From: Sphagnum compactum
Taxonomy: Eukaryota; Bryophyta; Sphagnopsida; Sphagnales
Length of the DNA stretch: 64,000 nt
Direction: 5' to 3'
Assembly: GCA_965153455.1 (NCBI GenBank)
Contig: OZ234493.1
Location: forward strand, 7,864,213-7,928,212
The notes under the pieces are model-generated. The model did no database searches, was not told the DNA's origin, and worked only from the letters and a program-made list of their open reading frames with translations. The translations under genes were made by a program, and so were the position numbers. Positions within the stretch are counted from its first letter, which is position 1, and each line of letters starts with the position of its first letter. Shown piece after piece: positions 37,493 through 50,609 of the stretch.

Positions 37493-39660
37493 GAAAATAG
37501 GCAGATTATGAAAGTTAAAATCCAATTCATATACATGTGTATATGGTCAATATAGAATTATAGCTTGCATGGACCATTGAGCCCGCACTTATCTACCATG
37601 TGCCCAACTTGCACAAGGTCCAAACCTGAATAAAAAAGCCCATTGCTCAGAATAAAAAACCCCTTGCTCAAAATCATAAACCCCATGCTTGGAATCTACC
37701 CTAGACTAATGAAATAATCCAAATAGTCCTAAATAAATTTTGTTTCATTAGCAGTCTCTTTTCTACATAAACATATATATATATATATATATATATTAAG
37801 AACTTCTTTAAGTTTCATTTTGAGGTCATTAAGCATTCCATTGAAATTATGGTAAATTGAACATAAAGTTTATGAAAAAAAATTATATTTAAAAATGGAA
37901 GAAAAGAATGTTTTGAATTGAGAATTTTTTTTCAAAATTTCTAAAATATTTTTAGACAAAAACTTTGATAGATTATGATTATAATATGAAAAGTTTAGAA
38001 TATGATAATTTCAATTAAATTCTTTCATGTACTTGTAATCTTATTTTGCAAAATTGTGACATATATTTTCATATATTTTATTTCAAAATATATATATTAA
38101 AACATGTGATTTTTCAATATTATGCAATAAAATCAAAAAATTCCTCTTATTGATTATTGAAATAAATATTATTCATAATTCAATATATTAAGGCTTACTT
38201 TATGGATTCCCCTTGCCAAAAGTCTATGAACAACATAATTTACCAAGCTTATGCCTAACAAATATATATTAAAAGTATGGCCCTTTTGCTATTCCATACA
38301 CAAAACCTTTTAAACCTTGTTAGTATACAAATAGATACTATAGGATTAGTGTGAAAAAAAATACAAATATACAAGAATTTGAAGCCTTTTAACACATGCT
38401 TCTATGGTTTCATTCAGGTTGCACAAACCTTAACAATATTGTATATTATTTCAACCTTGCAACCTTTTCTTCTCCTCATTTGAAAGACCATGTTCTGGCA
38501 CATTACTTGTGTTGTTAGTTAGGACAAGGGTGGGTGGGTGATAAGGCAGGCAACCTTTACACTCTAATAACTGGATTGGAATGAGGTCTGAAGGAAAGAG
38601 CATGACTTCATTTAGGGTTTAGGATTCCTATTTCAGAATCCAATGGTCCATGTGGTATCCATGTTTCTGACCCCAAAGGGCACTTGATTTCTTCAGGCCA
38701 GAATTGACCCTCTATTTGCATGTCCAAATGTTGAAGGTTGAGTACCTTCTGTGAATCAAAATGAACTGGTGGGTAACCAAGTGATGCAACCAGTTTGACT
38801 ATATTCTCATGTTTATGAAAACCATTTTGGAGTGTCATACAAGGACATTATTTGGGCACAAGAACTTAAATTAGCCTCTTACAGTGCAACATAAAGTGCC
38901 ATTCAAAAATGTTCATACCATTGTGGGGGCGGGTCTTTGATTTTGTATTACCCACCAGTTCCAGGGTTTAAGAAAAAATCAAAGTGATTGAACTACTAGT
39001 TCCAAGTATGAAAAACATTCAGAATGAAAGAACCAACAAAAACTCGGCAATTTTTAGGCGGTTGTGAACCATACCGACATAGCCATGTTCGGTAGTATCA
39101 ATTTTTAAGAGTTGCATCAGGGATATTTGAATGTGGTAAAGTTATTAGGGGTTTTTAACAACTTCATGTTGGAATAGGGGATGATGAATGCGCATTGTTC
39201 TATGGGGGGGTTGTTTTCTTTTCTGAAATACGATATTGGTGAATAAGGTGTTGGGTTACTTCTTTTCTTCAACAAAGAGCTGGTAAATCATAGTTTTAGA
39301 ACCTTAGTGGCGTAATTAGGGGTGAGAAATCTCTAGAGGGTTGGGGGTAAAAGCAGACACCAAAAATCGTGGTGTGCAACAAAACTTTGGTCTTGTTCTA
39401 ATATTTATTGAGTAGCAAGGATGTTTGAGATTCATGAAGCAAGTGAGGGGGTGTCAATGAAAGGTCCAACAGAGATAAAACAATCTTCAAACCTTATAAA
39501 CATAAAATTAAGTCGAAACAATTTAACGATTAAATAAACAAGGGGATAGGATGGCAATGGCAACATGAATTTCATAATGAATGAAACATTTATTTAGATT
39601 ATGGATGAGCTCAATAAGGAGCTGCAATTACATGTTGAGTCTTGGGCCATGCCATAATGA
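37493..39660. other. Intergenic region with AT microsatellite
   Basis: Holds a TA run at 37772-37796. The minus-strand frame at 38608-38838 (76 codons) looks somewhat protein-like but matches nothing I know. Between 38930 and 39380 the sequence is less AT-rich, with no gene recognised. Confidence 0.4.
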
Positions 39661-39664
39661 TAGT

Positions 39665-40117
39665 TCATAACTGCAAAAAATCTAGGATGCGTCGAATGGT
39701 GTGAACTAGGTAGTCCGCTTTGCTATGAGGAGGTAGTCGGCGAATCGGATCGTGCAACCAACGATAGTGTCCAACGTTGGGAATTGAAGACCATGCGAAG
39801 ATGGAGGTGTCTTTAGTCTCATAACAACCTTCATAGACGGTTTCAAGTTCATCACCAAAAGCAGGGTTGACTTACAACAAAATCACCAGGGTGCGAGAGT
39901 TTGGAGAAATGCGATAATACCAAGCTCAAAAGGGTTCGACTGCAAGACGAGCGCACACCTCTCGTGGTTCGGGGTTTTCATCACGAGGATCTTGAGTCAA
40001 CATCAAATCTAAAGATGACTCCGGAGCCGGTTCTTCATTCACTTGTGTAGCTTGAAGTTCATAAAATGTGGCCATACGCAACGCCATAATTTCAAGGAAA
40101 AGAGAAGAGATTTTCAA
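39665..40117 (-). pseudogene. Unrecognised coding relic
   Basis: The minus strand is open from an ATG at 40117 through 63 codons (a segment with PAPESSLDLML and DPRDENPEPREV, acidic and proline-rich). After a frame change it stays open through about 69 codons containing NPAFGDELETVYEG, FAWSSIPNVGHYRWLHDPI and YLVHTIRRILDFLQL before a stop at 39665-39667. A single indel near 39870 would unite the two parts into about 150 residues. Composition is clearly less AT-rich than the surroundings and codon use looks protein-like. I do not recognise the family. It may be a decayed gene, an exon pair with a missed junction, or a transposon passenger. Confidence 0.4.
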
Positions 40118-40336
40118 TCAAAATCAAATCGACAATGAATGTGTGGAGGACTTGTGACATTGAGATGTGCGGTCGTAATTTATAAGTCAAAGAAAAGGGA
40201 GGAAATGCGTAAGTAACGGCCTAAAACCATGGTAAAGTAAAAGCTTAAGATCAAAGGAAAAAATGAATTTTTAAGTAAAATTTGTTGGGGGGAAAGTGAA
40301 AATAGGTAAAAAGGTGTTTCTCATTCTCCTTCCAAA

Positions 40337-40456
40337 GGCCACCAAACAATGGAACCTTCCATTGGCCACCAAGCATTGGAACCTTTCAAGGGCCACCAAA
40401 CAATGGAACCTTCTAAGGGCCACCAAGCAATGGAACCTTCCATTGGCCACCAAGTT
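40337..40456. repeat. 27-bp tandem repeat, 4.4 copies
   Basis: Units of GGCCACCAAGCAATGGAACC followed by TTCCATT, repeated at exactly 27 bases. Being a multiple of three, the array stays open on both strands, and on the minus strand gives a nine-residue periodic peptide (RFHCLVAL-type). No start context or family supports a gene. Confidence 0.9.
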
Positions 40457-40699
40457 GGGATTTCCTTCACCTCCTTCCTTCTCCTTCTCTTTAAAGGGAT
40501 GAATTCGGATCATTTGGAACGTTTTTTTTTCGGAGGATAATTTTCGATTCAAATCTTGAAAATACTTGTTCCCATAACCTTCTTGAGAAGGAAAAGAATG
40601 ATTAGGCTTAGTAGATGGTGAAAAGAATGAAAGTAGAATGACGTTTGAAGTAGTTTTGAAAGAATGGAAAATGAGTAGGCATAGTGTTAGGAGCTTAAA

Positions 40700-41085
40700 A
40701 TCTTAGAGAATTTTCACAAACCTTCTCAGGTTTAGTAGCATAACTTCTTGCTGGTTTAGCTGCAGATCTTAGGATTTGGTAGGAAGGTGCGCCTTATAGT
40801 TAACTTTCTAATGAACTAAGGCAAGCCAGATTTGAATAACATATGTGTTAGGAATAATATTTCAAGTGACCGGTGGTCTAGAGCCAAGTTGAACTTTTTA
40901 CTTTCATAAAACCCTCTCGGGTTTGGTAACATAACTTCTTGCTGGTTTAGCTGCAGAGCTTAGAATTTGGTACAAAGGTGCACCTTGTAGTTAGCTTTTT
41001 AATGAGCCTAAGCAAACTAGATTTGGATAATGTATGTGGTAGGAAAAAAATTTAAGTGATTGGAGGTCTACTGCCAAGTTGAACA
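40700..41085. repeat. Tandem duplication, 191-base period
   Basis: TAACTTCTTGCTGGTTTAGC occurs at 40741 and at 40932. The following bases stay similar through AAGTTGAAC at the end of each copy (about 40892 and 41082). Confidence 0.9.
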
Positions 41086-41479
41086 TGGAGTTGAACCCTT
41101 AAAAGTTGGTTTAAATGAATGACAATTTAACATAAAATTCTAGGATTTGGAATGTTTGGGCTTGGAAGATATATCTATCAATCCTAAATTATAAATGATG
41201 CATAGGAAGTAAGCTACTTGGTTTGAACTACAACCGCAATCTAATATCTAGAAATACACTTGCACTTTTCCTTCACCGATAACATATGTAATTTTAAGTA
41301 TAGTCACCTCATAGAACCAGGAGTAGAGGGACAAAAAGTCACCTCACACCGGTTATTTGACTTTTTCAATAAAAATCGAGAACCACAATTATATATAATA
41401 ATTATGTATTTGAATTTTTGATAATCATGGATATATAGCAAAACTGAATGTTTGATCTTTTTAATCAAGACTATCAACT

Positions 41480-42840
41480 TTCATACCTTGCCTGATACCC
41501 CCTAGTGGTGGTTTGGTGCCACTCTGGTTCATACACTCATGCACAAATTCTTAAGATCCCCCCCCCACCCCCAAAAGCTGACCTAAAGCAAAATGCTAAA
41601 TACCCCCATCGAGCTATGTCAACTGTTCTTCCCAAACACCATGCCCCACCACTAGAGCTTTCACCTAGCTAAGGGGGTGTCCTACCTCCCATCATTTGCA
41701 AAATGTTGTTGAGCATCCTCCCAAGCCTTTGTTGTCGACTAGGATTGCAATGTGGTCTATAGAATGCTCCCATGTTCTATGCAAATTTTTGTGTGCGCAT
41801 AGATTTGAAATCCAACTAAAAATAGAGCCTTCAAGGTTTTCAGTTTTTGATTTGCAAAGGTCAAGATTATGGGTGTAGCAAAACCGCAATGATTATGGTT
41901 CATTTCTTACATCTAAAATTAGACAATTTGTGATGATAAGATTCATGGCCAACCCACAACCATACATTTGATGCAAACCAACATAGCATGTTGTCACGAC
42001 TTCCAATTTTCTTGCGACGAACTTGAATCATTGATTTTTTAAAAAATTATTATTTGCTTCCAACTCCATTTGCAAAACAAGATTTTTTTGCTTGAAATAA
42101 ATTAGGAAATTGATTTCCTATCCATGCTTGCAAGAAAATTATTTAAGGTTGCATTAATCCTTTGTTGTGTCCTTTTTAGTTGTTTGTTGAACCTTTGTTT
42201 CTCATGGTTTTGGATTTCCATTGCAAATTTTGAATCATGCTTACTCAAAATTGAGGTTTCCATTCGGCATATCTTGTTCATAATCAAATATAGGGATTTC
42301 GGGTTGAAGAAAATTTCCAACTGTAATTCACATTTAACCTAGATTCCAATTCCTAGATATTATTCTTTAAAATTTAAGGTACAAAACCAAAGTGGTACAT
42401 CATTTGTGGGACTATAAAGTTTGATTATTGCAATCACATGCCAAGATTGCAAAGTTGTTGTGGATGTTGTAGGTACAAAAACATTACAAAATGTACCATT
42501 TCTTGTTTCGAATGAAAAAGATTTAATTCAAGCTTTGAAGGAGACAATGTAATTTCCTCCTCATGAACCATTTCAAAAGCACGATAGTAGGTAGCATGCT
42601 CATGTCACAACCGGGCATGTCCACTATAACCATACAAAAATTGTGGTCATTCCATGGGATCAATTTGAGAATTTTGTCCAAGGATAATAGAATAATCCTA
42701 AGTTTTCTTACAAATTTACAAGGACATAAGAACCCAAAATTTGTAATCTCCCAAACACATTGACACACCCTAGAGCAAATTCTATAGTGTTTGTTTACAT
42801 TTGTTTTTGAATTTCTAAAGTTATTCTTCTTCAAAGCAAT
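41480..42840 (-). pseudogene. Unrecognised degenerate coding relic
   Basis: The minus strand gives coherent protein-like fragments in succession through several frames. First comes a charged, coiled-coil-like stretch around 42110-42320 (HDSKFAMEIQNHEKQRFN, then QLKRTQQRINATLNNFL). It is followed by CIKCMVVGWP, FATPIILTFANQKLKTLKAL, GFQIYAHTKICIEHGS, a STTKAWEDAQQHFANDGR segment and LWWWGMVFGK-like residues across a stop. Many stops interrupt it. The order suggests one long protein ending near 41480. I do not know its family. It could be the remains of a multicopy transposon-linked gene. Confidence 0.35.
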
Positions 42841-43230
42841 GCATTTGGATTTATAGTTTGTTTACCATTTATTCTCACTTTCACAACCAGGTTTTGGAAT
42901 GTTCCATATGTGGAAAAGTTCTGTTTTCTAGGTCCCAAATTGAAATGACCTTGATCACAATTGGGTGCAGAACAACATTGCACCGTTGTGTAAAATATAG
43001 CAACTTCCAACCATTGTTTTCTAAGCTATTAATTGGTAGACTTATGACATTTATTTATATTCCTACCATTTGTAGGTCATTCAAAACTATTATATTTGTT
43101 TTGCAGATATTTTTGCAACTTTGGACTAGAAGATCAAATGAACATTCTACATGCAAACATGCAAAAGTTTCTCTTGTTTACACAACATAAATGCAAATAG
43201 AGGAAAATGAATGATACTATTGCCAAAAAA

Positions 43231-43912
43231 AAGGGAAGAAAAGCTTTGAGTGAGTTTCCATAATCGATCCAACATTCACAACCCAAATTTCGAATTGGGA
43301 AGACAATGTTAGGTATGTTCATCAAACGAGGTTGTCAAAAAGCATTCATTGCCAAACAACAATATCTACACCAAAGTCTTTGTAAGTTGGTATAGCTACA
43401 TGCATGGCTAAATATGCCACAATAAAACTCTACTTGGATACCACCATGCTATGGGATTTCAATTATTAGACGATATGAAGGCACGTTTGATGGGACTTAT
43501 AAGGCAAGGCCTTTCTCCCGCTAAAATAATAACTCATCATAAGGCCTATTGTTAAGGAAAAGGCATTGAACAATGAACCTATGACCCGTGACACTTTTGT
43601 GCTCCCATCCAATGTGATAAACTTAGCAAAAAATATAGTTGATGAGTTATGGCAAAAACACCCCAAGGATCCCATCAGTGTTAGATTGTGGGTTCTAGAA
43701 AACCTTAATTTAATTTTTATTATGTCTAGCATGCCCCTTTGGACATGAATCTATCAAACCAAGATGACACACCATTCACATTCGGGAATTCAAACTCCAT
43801 GTCAGATTGAAATGACGGAAATTTTTGGAGACCAAAATTCAGTTTCATTTGATGGAACCTTTGGAAAAAATCAAAGCAGGGTATGCCTTTTTTTTTCATT
43901 GAATGAACTGTA
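43231..43912 (+). pseudogene. Mutator-like (MULE) transposase relic
   Basis: The plus strand, through several frame changes, gives GKTMLGMFIKRGCQKAFIAK, then LMGLIRQGLSPAKI, MTRDTFVLPSNVINLAKNI and ELWQKHPKDPISVRLWVLEN. It continues through NQDDTPFTFG to SVSFDGTFGKNQ, which corresponds to the DGTF-type start of the MULE transposase domain. Order and spacing fit a plant MULE transposase, broken by multiple frameshifts and stops. The catalytic downstream part and any inverted ends are not recognisable. Neighbouring minus-strand fragments (41.5-42.8 and 44.1-44.3 kb) run in the opposite direction and may be another relic. Confidence 0.65.
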
Positions 43913-43929
43913 GTGACAAAATCATTGTT

Positions 43930-46430
43930 TGAGCAATTGCAACATCCACTTTGAACCAAAAATTAGGAATAAATGAAGCCATGAAATTTGTCCAACCCCC
44001 AATGGCCACCAATTTTGCGAAATGTCATCTTTTGTTTGGGTTTATTCGAATTCATCAATACTATTGTTGTCCAATATTAAACTGCAATTTACCCAACAAT
44101 TCATTGCATTAAACATTAGTTATGATTGCATGGCAATTAACATTCCTTGTATAAAAATGTTGAAACTAACATGATGTAAACCACAATGAAAAGAAAGACA
44201 TTGAAACTCCCAATAAAAAATCAAATATGCATTCATGATGTGAAATTGTGTTCTCCTTGTTGCCTCTTGCAAGTGCAACCACCCTACCTCGTAGCTCTTT
44301 CCCAAGCATAGCATGCTACAACCAATTCCACATGTTCACATGAATGAAAAGACAAATGGCACCTATATGTGCAAAAAAGAATAAATGAATTCCTACAACA
44401 CACCAAAGTAGCTAACTTACCTGACCACCACCTTCACCATTCTGACTTTCACCCACATTCATTTTTGAATGAGACTTCTACTTGTATAACTTCTTCATTG
44501 GCGATGCTTTTGGTTGTAAAACAAACCCAATCCTTACCTTAGTTTGCACTTCGTGGTAATAGTGTTTACTTCTTTGGTGAAGTCTCTCTCATCATTTTTT
44601 CTAAATGACATCATTGGGTTTTTTTTGGTTGTGAATGCACTCGATTCACATATTCAAGAACAATTTTTCCCAAGGAATGTGACTATGATCTTTCACTTCC
44701 ACTACCCATCACATAGGCTTCCCTTGGATCCACATCCTTCAACCCTAATGTTTCCTTTAGAAGATTGTGAGGTAATTGTGGCTTATGTTCAGAGGTAGAT
44801 TTTGGTTCCATTAAAACTAATTAATTAGTAGGTTCTTTTGCCTTCCTAAATACTCAAAAACATTAATTTACTTTCATTGAATGCTTACATATGGAAATGT
44901 TGATTATCCAACATGGACGCAAATTTGGCATCTAATTCATTTTGCTTCATATTGATGGATGTCATTTGAACCTACATTCTTCCAAATAAATTATGTTTTA
45001 GATAATCCACACCATGATATTAAATCACATCATTTTCATACTTGTAACATATTCTAATTTTATATCATACTATACATATTTACATGCAGATTTTTAAATG
45101 GATCAATTTTGGTACAAAATATTTGATGCATCCATGATATACGTGAAAAAATAAAATAAAAATTGTTTTCAACATGTCTTTGAACAAATTTGATAAATAG
45201 ATTACCTCAAGAGTTCAACATGTACTTGATTTGTTTTTAATCCAACATACAATAACATGAATAATAATTTTATAATATAATAAAAAAATTGACATTTTGC
45301 AATGGGACTTGAGGACTTCAAAGGTCATCATGTACCTCAGAACATTTCGACTAAATAAATAGGCTAGAAAATAAATGATTAATTACATCAAATTTTTCAC
45401 ACAAGGTTGTGGTGTCTTACTAATGTTGGACAAGTCTACTCCGATCCCTAAAGTTTCGTAACAATATTTGTCAAAACGAGATTGTGTTGCCTTTTTTTCC
45501 TTTGCAACAATAAATGAAAGTTAAAGTCAATGGGCAAAGACATGATTCCTAACAAATGAACACCTAAACATCATGAAAAATTTAGGGGGAGAATTAAAAG
45601 TCAATCAAGTACCAATCTTGTTTCTTTCCCCAATTTGCCCCATCACCCCACACTACCCAATTGCCCCACACTGCCCATATCCTTCATTTTGCTCCTAGCA
45701 TTAGACATTTGTTTTGCCTTCCTTTTGGTTTCGAATTTGGACCAATAAGCCTTTAACCTCTTTCAATAAACGAGCTCAATATTAATTAGGCAATCCATTT
45801 CCTCACCATGTACTTAACCTTCAACCTACTCCTTTCTATTTTCAACCATCTTTTCACAACATTCCTAAATCCAATCCTAGATAACTCATTGTCCACACAG
45901 TCAAATTCCTTGTCTAAAGATGCCTTCAATTTTTCTAAGTACTCAAGACCATGCCCTTTTCATTTCACAACATTAATATTTAATGTTCAAAAAATTAATT
46001 TTCTTACCACCTCATCCCAAACATTATTCTTGTCACATCCCCCATTTATTTTAATTTTTTAAGCTAGACAAATTACTAGCCAAAAGCCCTTTAGGGTTTT
46101 ATTTTAATCTTGTGGGTTTTTGTCCAACACCTTGTCCAATGTCAAAAGTGGCATCATTCTCATTTCTTTTGCCCTATGAACTATCCTAACTATTCTCTTT
46201 AACTTCACCTTAATTCATTATAAGAAATTTTATCGTTTGCAACTAATCATTATGCAACCCATTATTATTGTTTGCAACAACTTTGGTTATGCTTGCAACT
46301 ATAAAATTGATATCGTAGAATTTTTGGGCCATATCGCTGTGTGTGCAATTAAAATGCAACTAATGATGTACAAAATCAACATGTGTCATAAAACAATGAC
46401 CTAAGTTAATATACCCAATATATTTACATA
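43930..46430. other. AT-rich intergenic DNA with short coding-like fragments
   Basis: A minus-strand fragment at about 44190-44310 reads RVVALARGNKENTISHH in one frame, protein-like but unassigned. The rest shows no supported gene. Confidence 0.35.
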
Positions 46431-46439
46431 AGCTATGTA

Positions 46440-46680
46440 TAATAGTATTATTTTTCTAATACTAAAGCTAAAACCATGTTAACTAAAGCTAAACCTAAGC
46501 TAGCCAAACTTAAGCATTGACTAAATCTAGGCTACACTCACATTAACCACAATTAAACGAACCATGATTAAATTAACTAGGAAGCTAAATTAACAATGGT
46601 TAAATTAACTAAAAAATTTAATGTTACATGGCTAAACTAACTATGATTAAATTAACTAAACTTTAAATACCTTAGCTTAG
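46440..46680. repeat. Degenerate (A)ATTAACTA repetition
   Basis: Phrases such as CTAAAGCTAAAAC, TTAACTAAA and GATTAAATTAACTA repeat irregularly. Similar GTGAACTAAAAATTAACT phrases fill part of the chromovirus LTRs at 55.4-55.6 and 61.7-61.9 kb, though no full alignment was made. Confidence 0.5.
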
Positions 46681-47649
46681 GCTAGTTACTAGCCTAAAAT
46701 AGGTAGTTATATAATATTACTAATAATTAGTATAGGTAAACATATATAATTATTTTAATAATAATAATACATATAATTACTAAAGTAATTAATTATTAAT
46801 GAAAATTATTATTCTTATTAGTATTCAGTTGTTAATATTTTAATATTATGAATCATAAAAATGAATATAATCAGGATTATTTATTTATTTATTCAATAAT
46901 AATTATTTTAGTATTATGAATTTTTTAAAATTAAATTTTAAGATAAATAGTGAATAATAATTAATAATAATAAAAATAATAATAAACACCATGAGTATTC
47001 TTCAATATATTTTATTATAATTATATTATAATTATGTCAATATTAATATACCTATGGCTAGTAGGTTACATTAGCTAACCTAGGCACCCTATCGATGTAA
47101 ATTAGTTAGCTTAAATTATATAATAATATTATAACATTGTTTATTACTAACTATTATAGGTATTCATTGTTATTAAAATCTTATTAAAACTGAAATGGAT
47201 ATTTATTAACAAATTAGTATTATTATCATAATATTATAGTATTATTACCTATTAAATTATATTACTCATAATATAATTAATATATCTAATAGGTAAAGTA
47301 GGTTAGTATGGCACAAATACAATGCAAATACAATATTTGCATGTAGGTTGCAATTATATTAGTTACATTGGCAACCAAACTTTTATCTTTTGCCCTTTAT
47401 TCCAAGTGTGCACACTATATAAGTAGGTGCATTAATCTTGTTTATAAACCAAATACCAAATGCCATTTAGGATGAGCCAATGAAGATACTCAACCTTAAA
47501 GGCTAAACCCAAACGTAAAATTAAATTATTTAAAACCTAGCTAACTACCTTAGCCCTACCATCCTACCTACCTATCTATGACCAACCTACTTATTTACTT
47601 ACCTACCTACCTACCTAACTAAAAATAATAATCAATGGGCTTGTAAAAT

Positions 47650-47915
47650 TACCATGTGTCACCATATAATTGGCCATCACAAATGCACACCTATCAAAAT
47701 CTGATTCACACTTTATTGGACGATGAGAAATTATTAGTTTATTAATAATGATAAATATTGAAATAAAGTTCAAATGCCATGGGTCATCATATAATTGATT
47801 TTAACAAATGAACACATGTCAAAATTTGATTCACATTTTATTGGATGATCAAAATATTATTATTTTATTAATAATGATGAATATTGAAATAAGGTTCAAA
47901 TGACACATGTCACCA
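47650..47915. repeat. Tandem duplication, about 125-base period
   Basis: Segments with ATGTGTCACCATATAATTG, CAAAAT-TGATTCACA-TTTATTGG and TTATTAATAATGAT-AATATTG repeat about 125 bases apart, a little over two copies. Confidence 0.85.
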
Positions 47916-47919
47916 TGGG

Positions 47920-50600
47920 CAACCCCTATAGAATAATATAAATGTATAAAATATAAATCCATGTTGTATATGTTGTCTGCATACATATTATCACATGTAA
48001 CTACCAGTTGTGTAACTACCAGTTGTGTGCAACTTGTTTTATGCAACTACGGAGTCTAGTAATTGCATGTGTCACATGCAATTGAAAATCATTGGCATAT
48101 GATAATTGCAAATGATAATTTTCCTTCTAATGGTTACCATTGCAACAAACACTTGTGGTGCATTAGATTGGCCCACAAATTGACTTCCATTCGGTCTAGG
48201 CACTTGGATCCAAGACCCTGGGTATTGAGGTGCATCATGGGTGGCAACCCTCATGGTTGCAATTGTATCCAAGTTTCTTGCACCCACCCATGTGACGGGT
48301 GCCATTGCCACCATGTGACGGGTGCCATTGCCACTAAGGTGCAAGGATTCAATTTGAAGACCTGAGGAACCCATTACCTTTAGTAAAACTTGAACATTTG
48401 GATTATTAGGGGTCCTAAGCAAAAATTGGTTTTTTTTCACCTTTGTTGTAGATGAAATAACTTGTTTAGTCACATCATGCATAGGTTCTACGTCTTGTCT
48501 TGTCTCTATTTACACCCCAACACCTACAAAGACGTACACCCCCATTTTAATAAAGGTTTTACATAAAAATTCTAAACCATAACTACCTTGTTCAAAGTTT
48601 TGCAATTGTATGTAATCCAATATGTATCAACTAATATAACTACATTAGTTGTTATTTGTTAAGTAATATAACAAATGGCAATCTAGTCAAATGTTAGACA
48701 CTATAGTCAATTAGTTGTTACATAAAGTTTGAAAATGAATATCACAATTAATTTAACTAAAGTCAATACATGTGACAATAATTGAAGTATGTTGCAAATG
48801 AATCAAACCAAAACCTCATTTTTGACATTTCACAACAATTACAAATTTAATTTTGATATCAATGCCTTTTCACAAATGAAAAGACTCCAACCAAGAATCA
48901 TTGAATTTTCACAATAATACTTGCAGATCATGGTTTGTACAGGCATGTTCTATTGAATGGATGTTATAATCACCTTTGTATTTTTCATTGTTTATATCAA
49001 TGAATGCTTCCATGATAAACCCCCCCATGCACTCTTTGAAAGTGCACTTTGTAAAAACAGCCCTCTATGTAGATAGGTGAGTAAGGCACTTGTTGGCTAC
49101 TAGGTAGGTAGATATGTGCAGGTGGTTAGTACATGACTTACCAACATGGTGATGATTAGTCCCAAGGTATAAGACACAAAAAATAAAAATAAAAATCTTG
49201 TTCACATGCCATTCATCATGCATAGTGCATTGATTGATGTTGTTTTAGTTTTAGTACAAGAACACACTGAAATGCCAATTTAGTTTTAGTAGAAGGACAC
49301 ATAAATCGAGCCCTTCCAACAATATAAGTTTATCTTATCCGGTTCAAATATCCATGTTCAAATATGCATAGAGTCTATGTATGGATAAGTGTATATCATT
49401 AAGATATATGTCATCCTTGCTAATTAACAACTCTATTAGTCAACCCAATATTGTGGATGGATTAAGAAAACATGTCATCTTTGCAAGGATTTGATGAATG
49501 TCCCACATCTTCCAACTAAAGTGGAGAAGGTTCTCATACAGTCTTAAACCCTTCTTCTCTTTTTCTTTGTCTTACTAATTTTGCATTTTAACTAGACTAC
49601 TAGGCTTATAATAAGTACCCAATACTTATAGGTGTGCACTTATTCATTCATGCTTCTATTAATTAGTGAGAGGGTCATGAGTCCCCAATTTCTTTTAGGA
49701 GGAGCCATTTGATTGGTCCATCAGCAATATTTTTGGAACATGTGGCACTCCCCAACATAGAAGCCTAAATATCGGTCTTCCCAAAATGGGAGCATGCTTT
49801 GTCATGCTCCCCTTTGGGCCCCCCCCCCTTTACAACTTAGATACATGAAGTTGAACCAGTGTCAAACAATATGGGATAAAAAATGAAGTGCTATTTGGGA
49901 ACATCTTAGGGAGCACATTAGGTACTTGGGGGGAACACATTGGGAACAATCAAAAGACAAACCACAGCACCCTTGAGCTGACTGCTGGACATAATGAACA
50001 ACATCCTTTACATTGATAACCTATTTAGTGGGTGGATGTTGATCATTATCATCCATCCACAAAATGGATATGAATCACTTTTCATCCACACACACAAGGA
50101 AACAAGCAAAGTCTTAATATGTGATATAACTCTGGCATGAATCTCCAATCAGGAAGAGACAAATCAGCGAGTCAGCTCCTAGAGCTGGTTATGTACCCGG
50201 AAATTGATAGTTAGTTGGATGCTAACCAAGTTCTTTGACCAAAGACAGATTTAAAATCGAGAGAAAGGGAAATGAGCATAACATATTTATATGGGCATTG
50301 CCTTTTTTTTTAAAAATAATAATAATTATTAAGTTCTTATTTTTTTTGTTTGAATTTCATTTATTTGTATTAACTAAATCACTTGTAAAATTAAATCATG
50401 TTTTACAAGATCCTATATTAGCTAGAAATTCACTTCACATTTATGCAAGATTCGTCATCAGTGGCGTTGGCTTTTGGTACTTGCCAGTCCAATCTAGCCT
50501 AACACAGAGTCTCTTTCTGCTTCAAAGAATAATACTTAGGGCCACGGTTTGTTTTGGGTTTTTTTTAAATAAATTTTTTTTTGGTATAAAAAAAATTGGT
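47920..50600. other. Intergenic region without a recognised gene
   Basis: Includes the frame 48072-48482 minus (136 codons) overlapping 48063-48365 plus, and the hydrophobic AT-driven frame 50235-50672. None carries a known motif. Confidence 0.4.
48289..48334. repeat. 23-bp perfect tandem duplication
   Basis: CATGTGACGGGTGCCATTGC followed by CAC occurs twice back to back. Confidence 0.9.
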
Positions 50601-50609
50601 GCATTACTC

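Noticed and set aside
39926-40117. Treating this 63-codon frame as a complete small gene
   Set aside because: The adjoining downstream segment stays protein-like in another frame, which points to a longer broken gene rather than a complete short one.
48072-48482. 136-codon minus-strand frame
   Set aside because: Overlaps an opposing frame and a 23-bp tandem duplication, and no motif or family was recognised. Left as unassigned.
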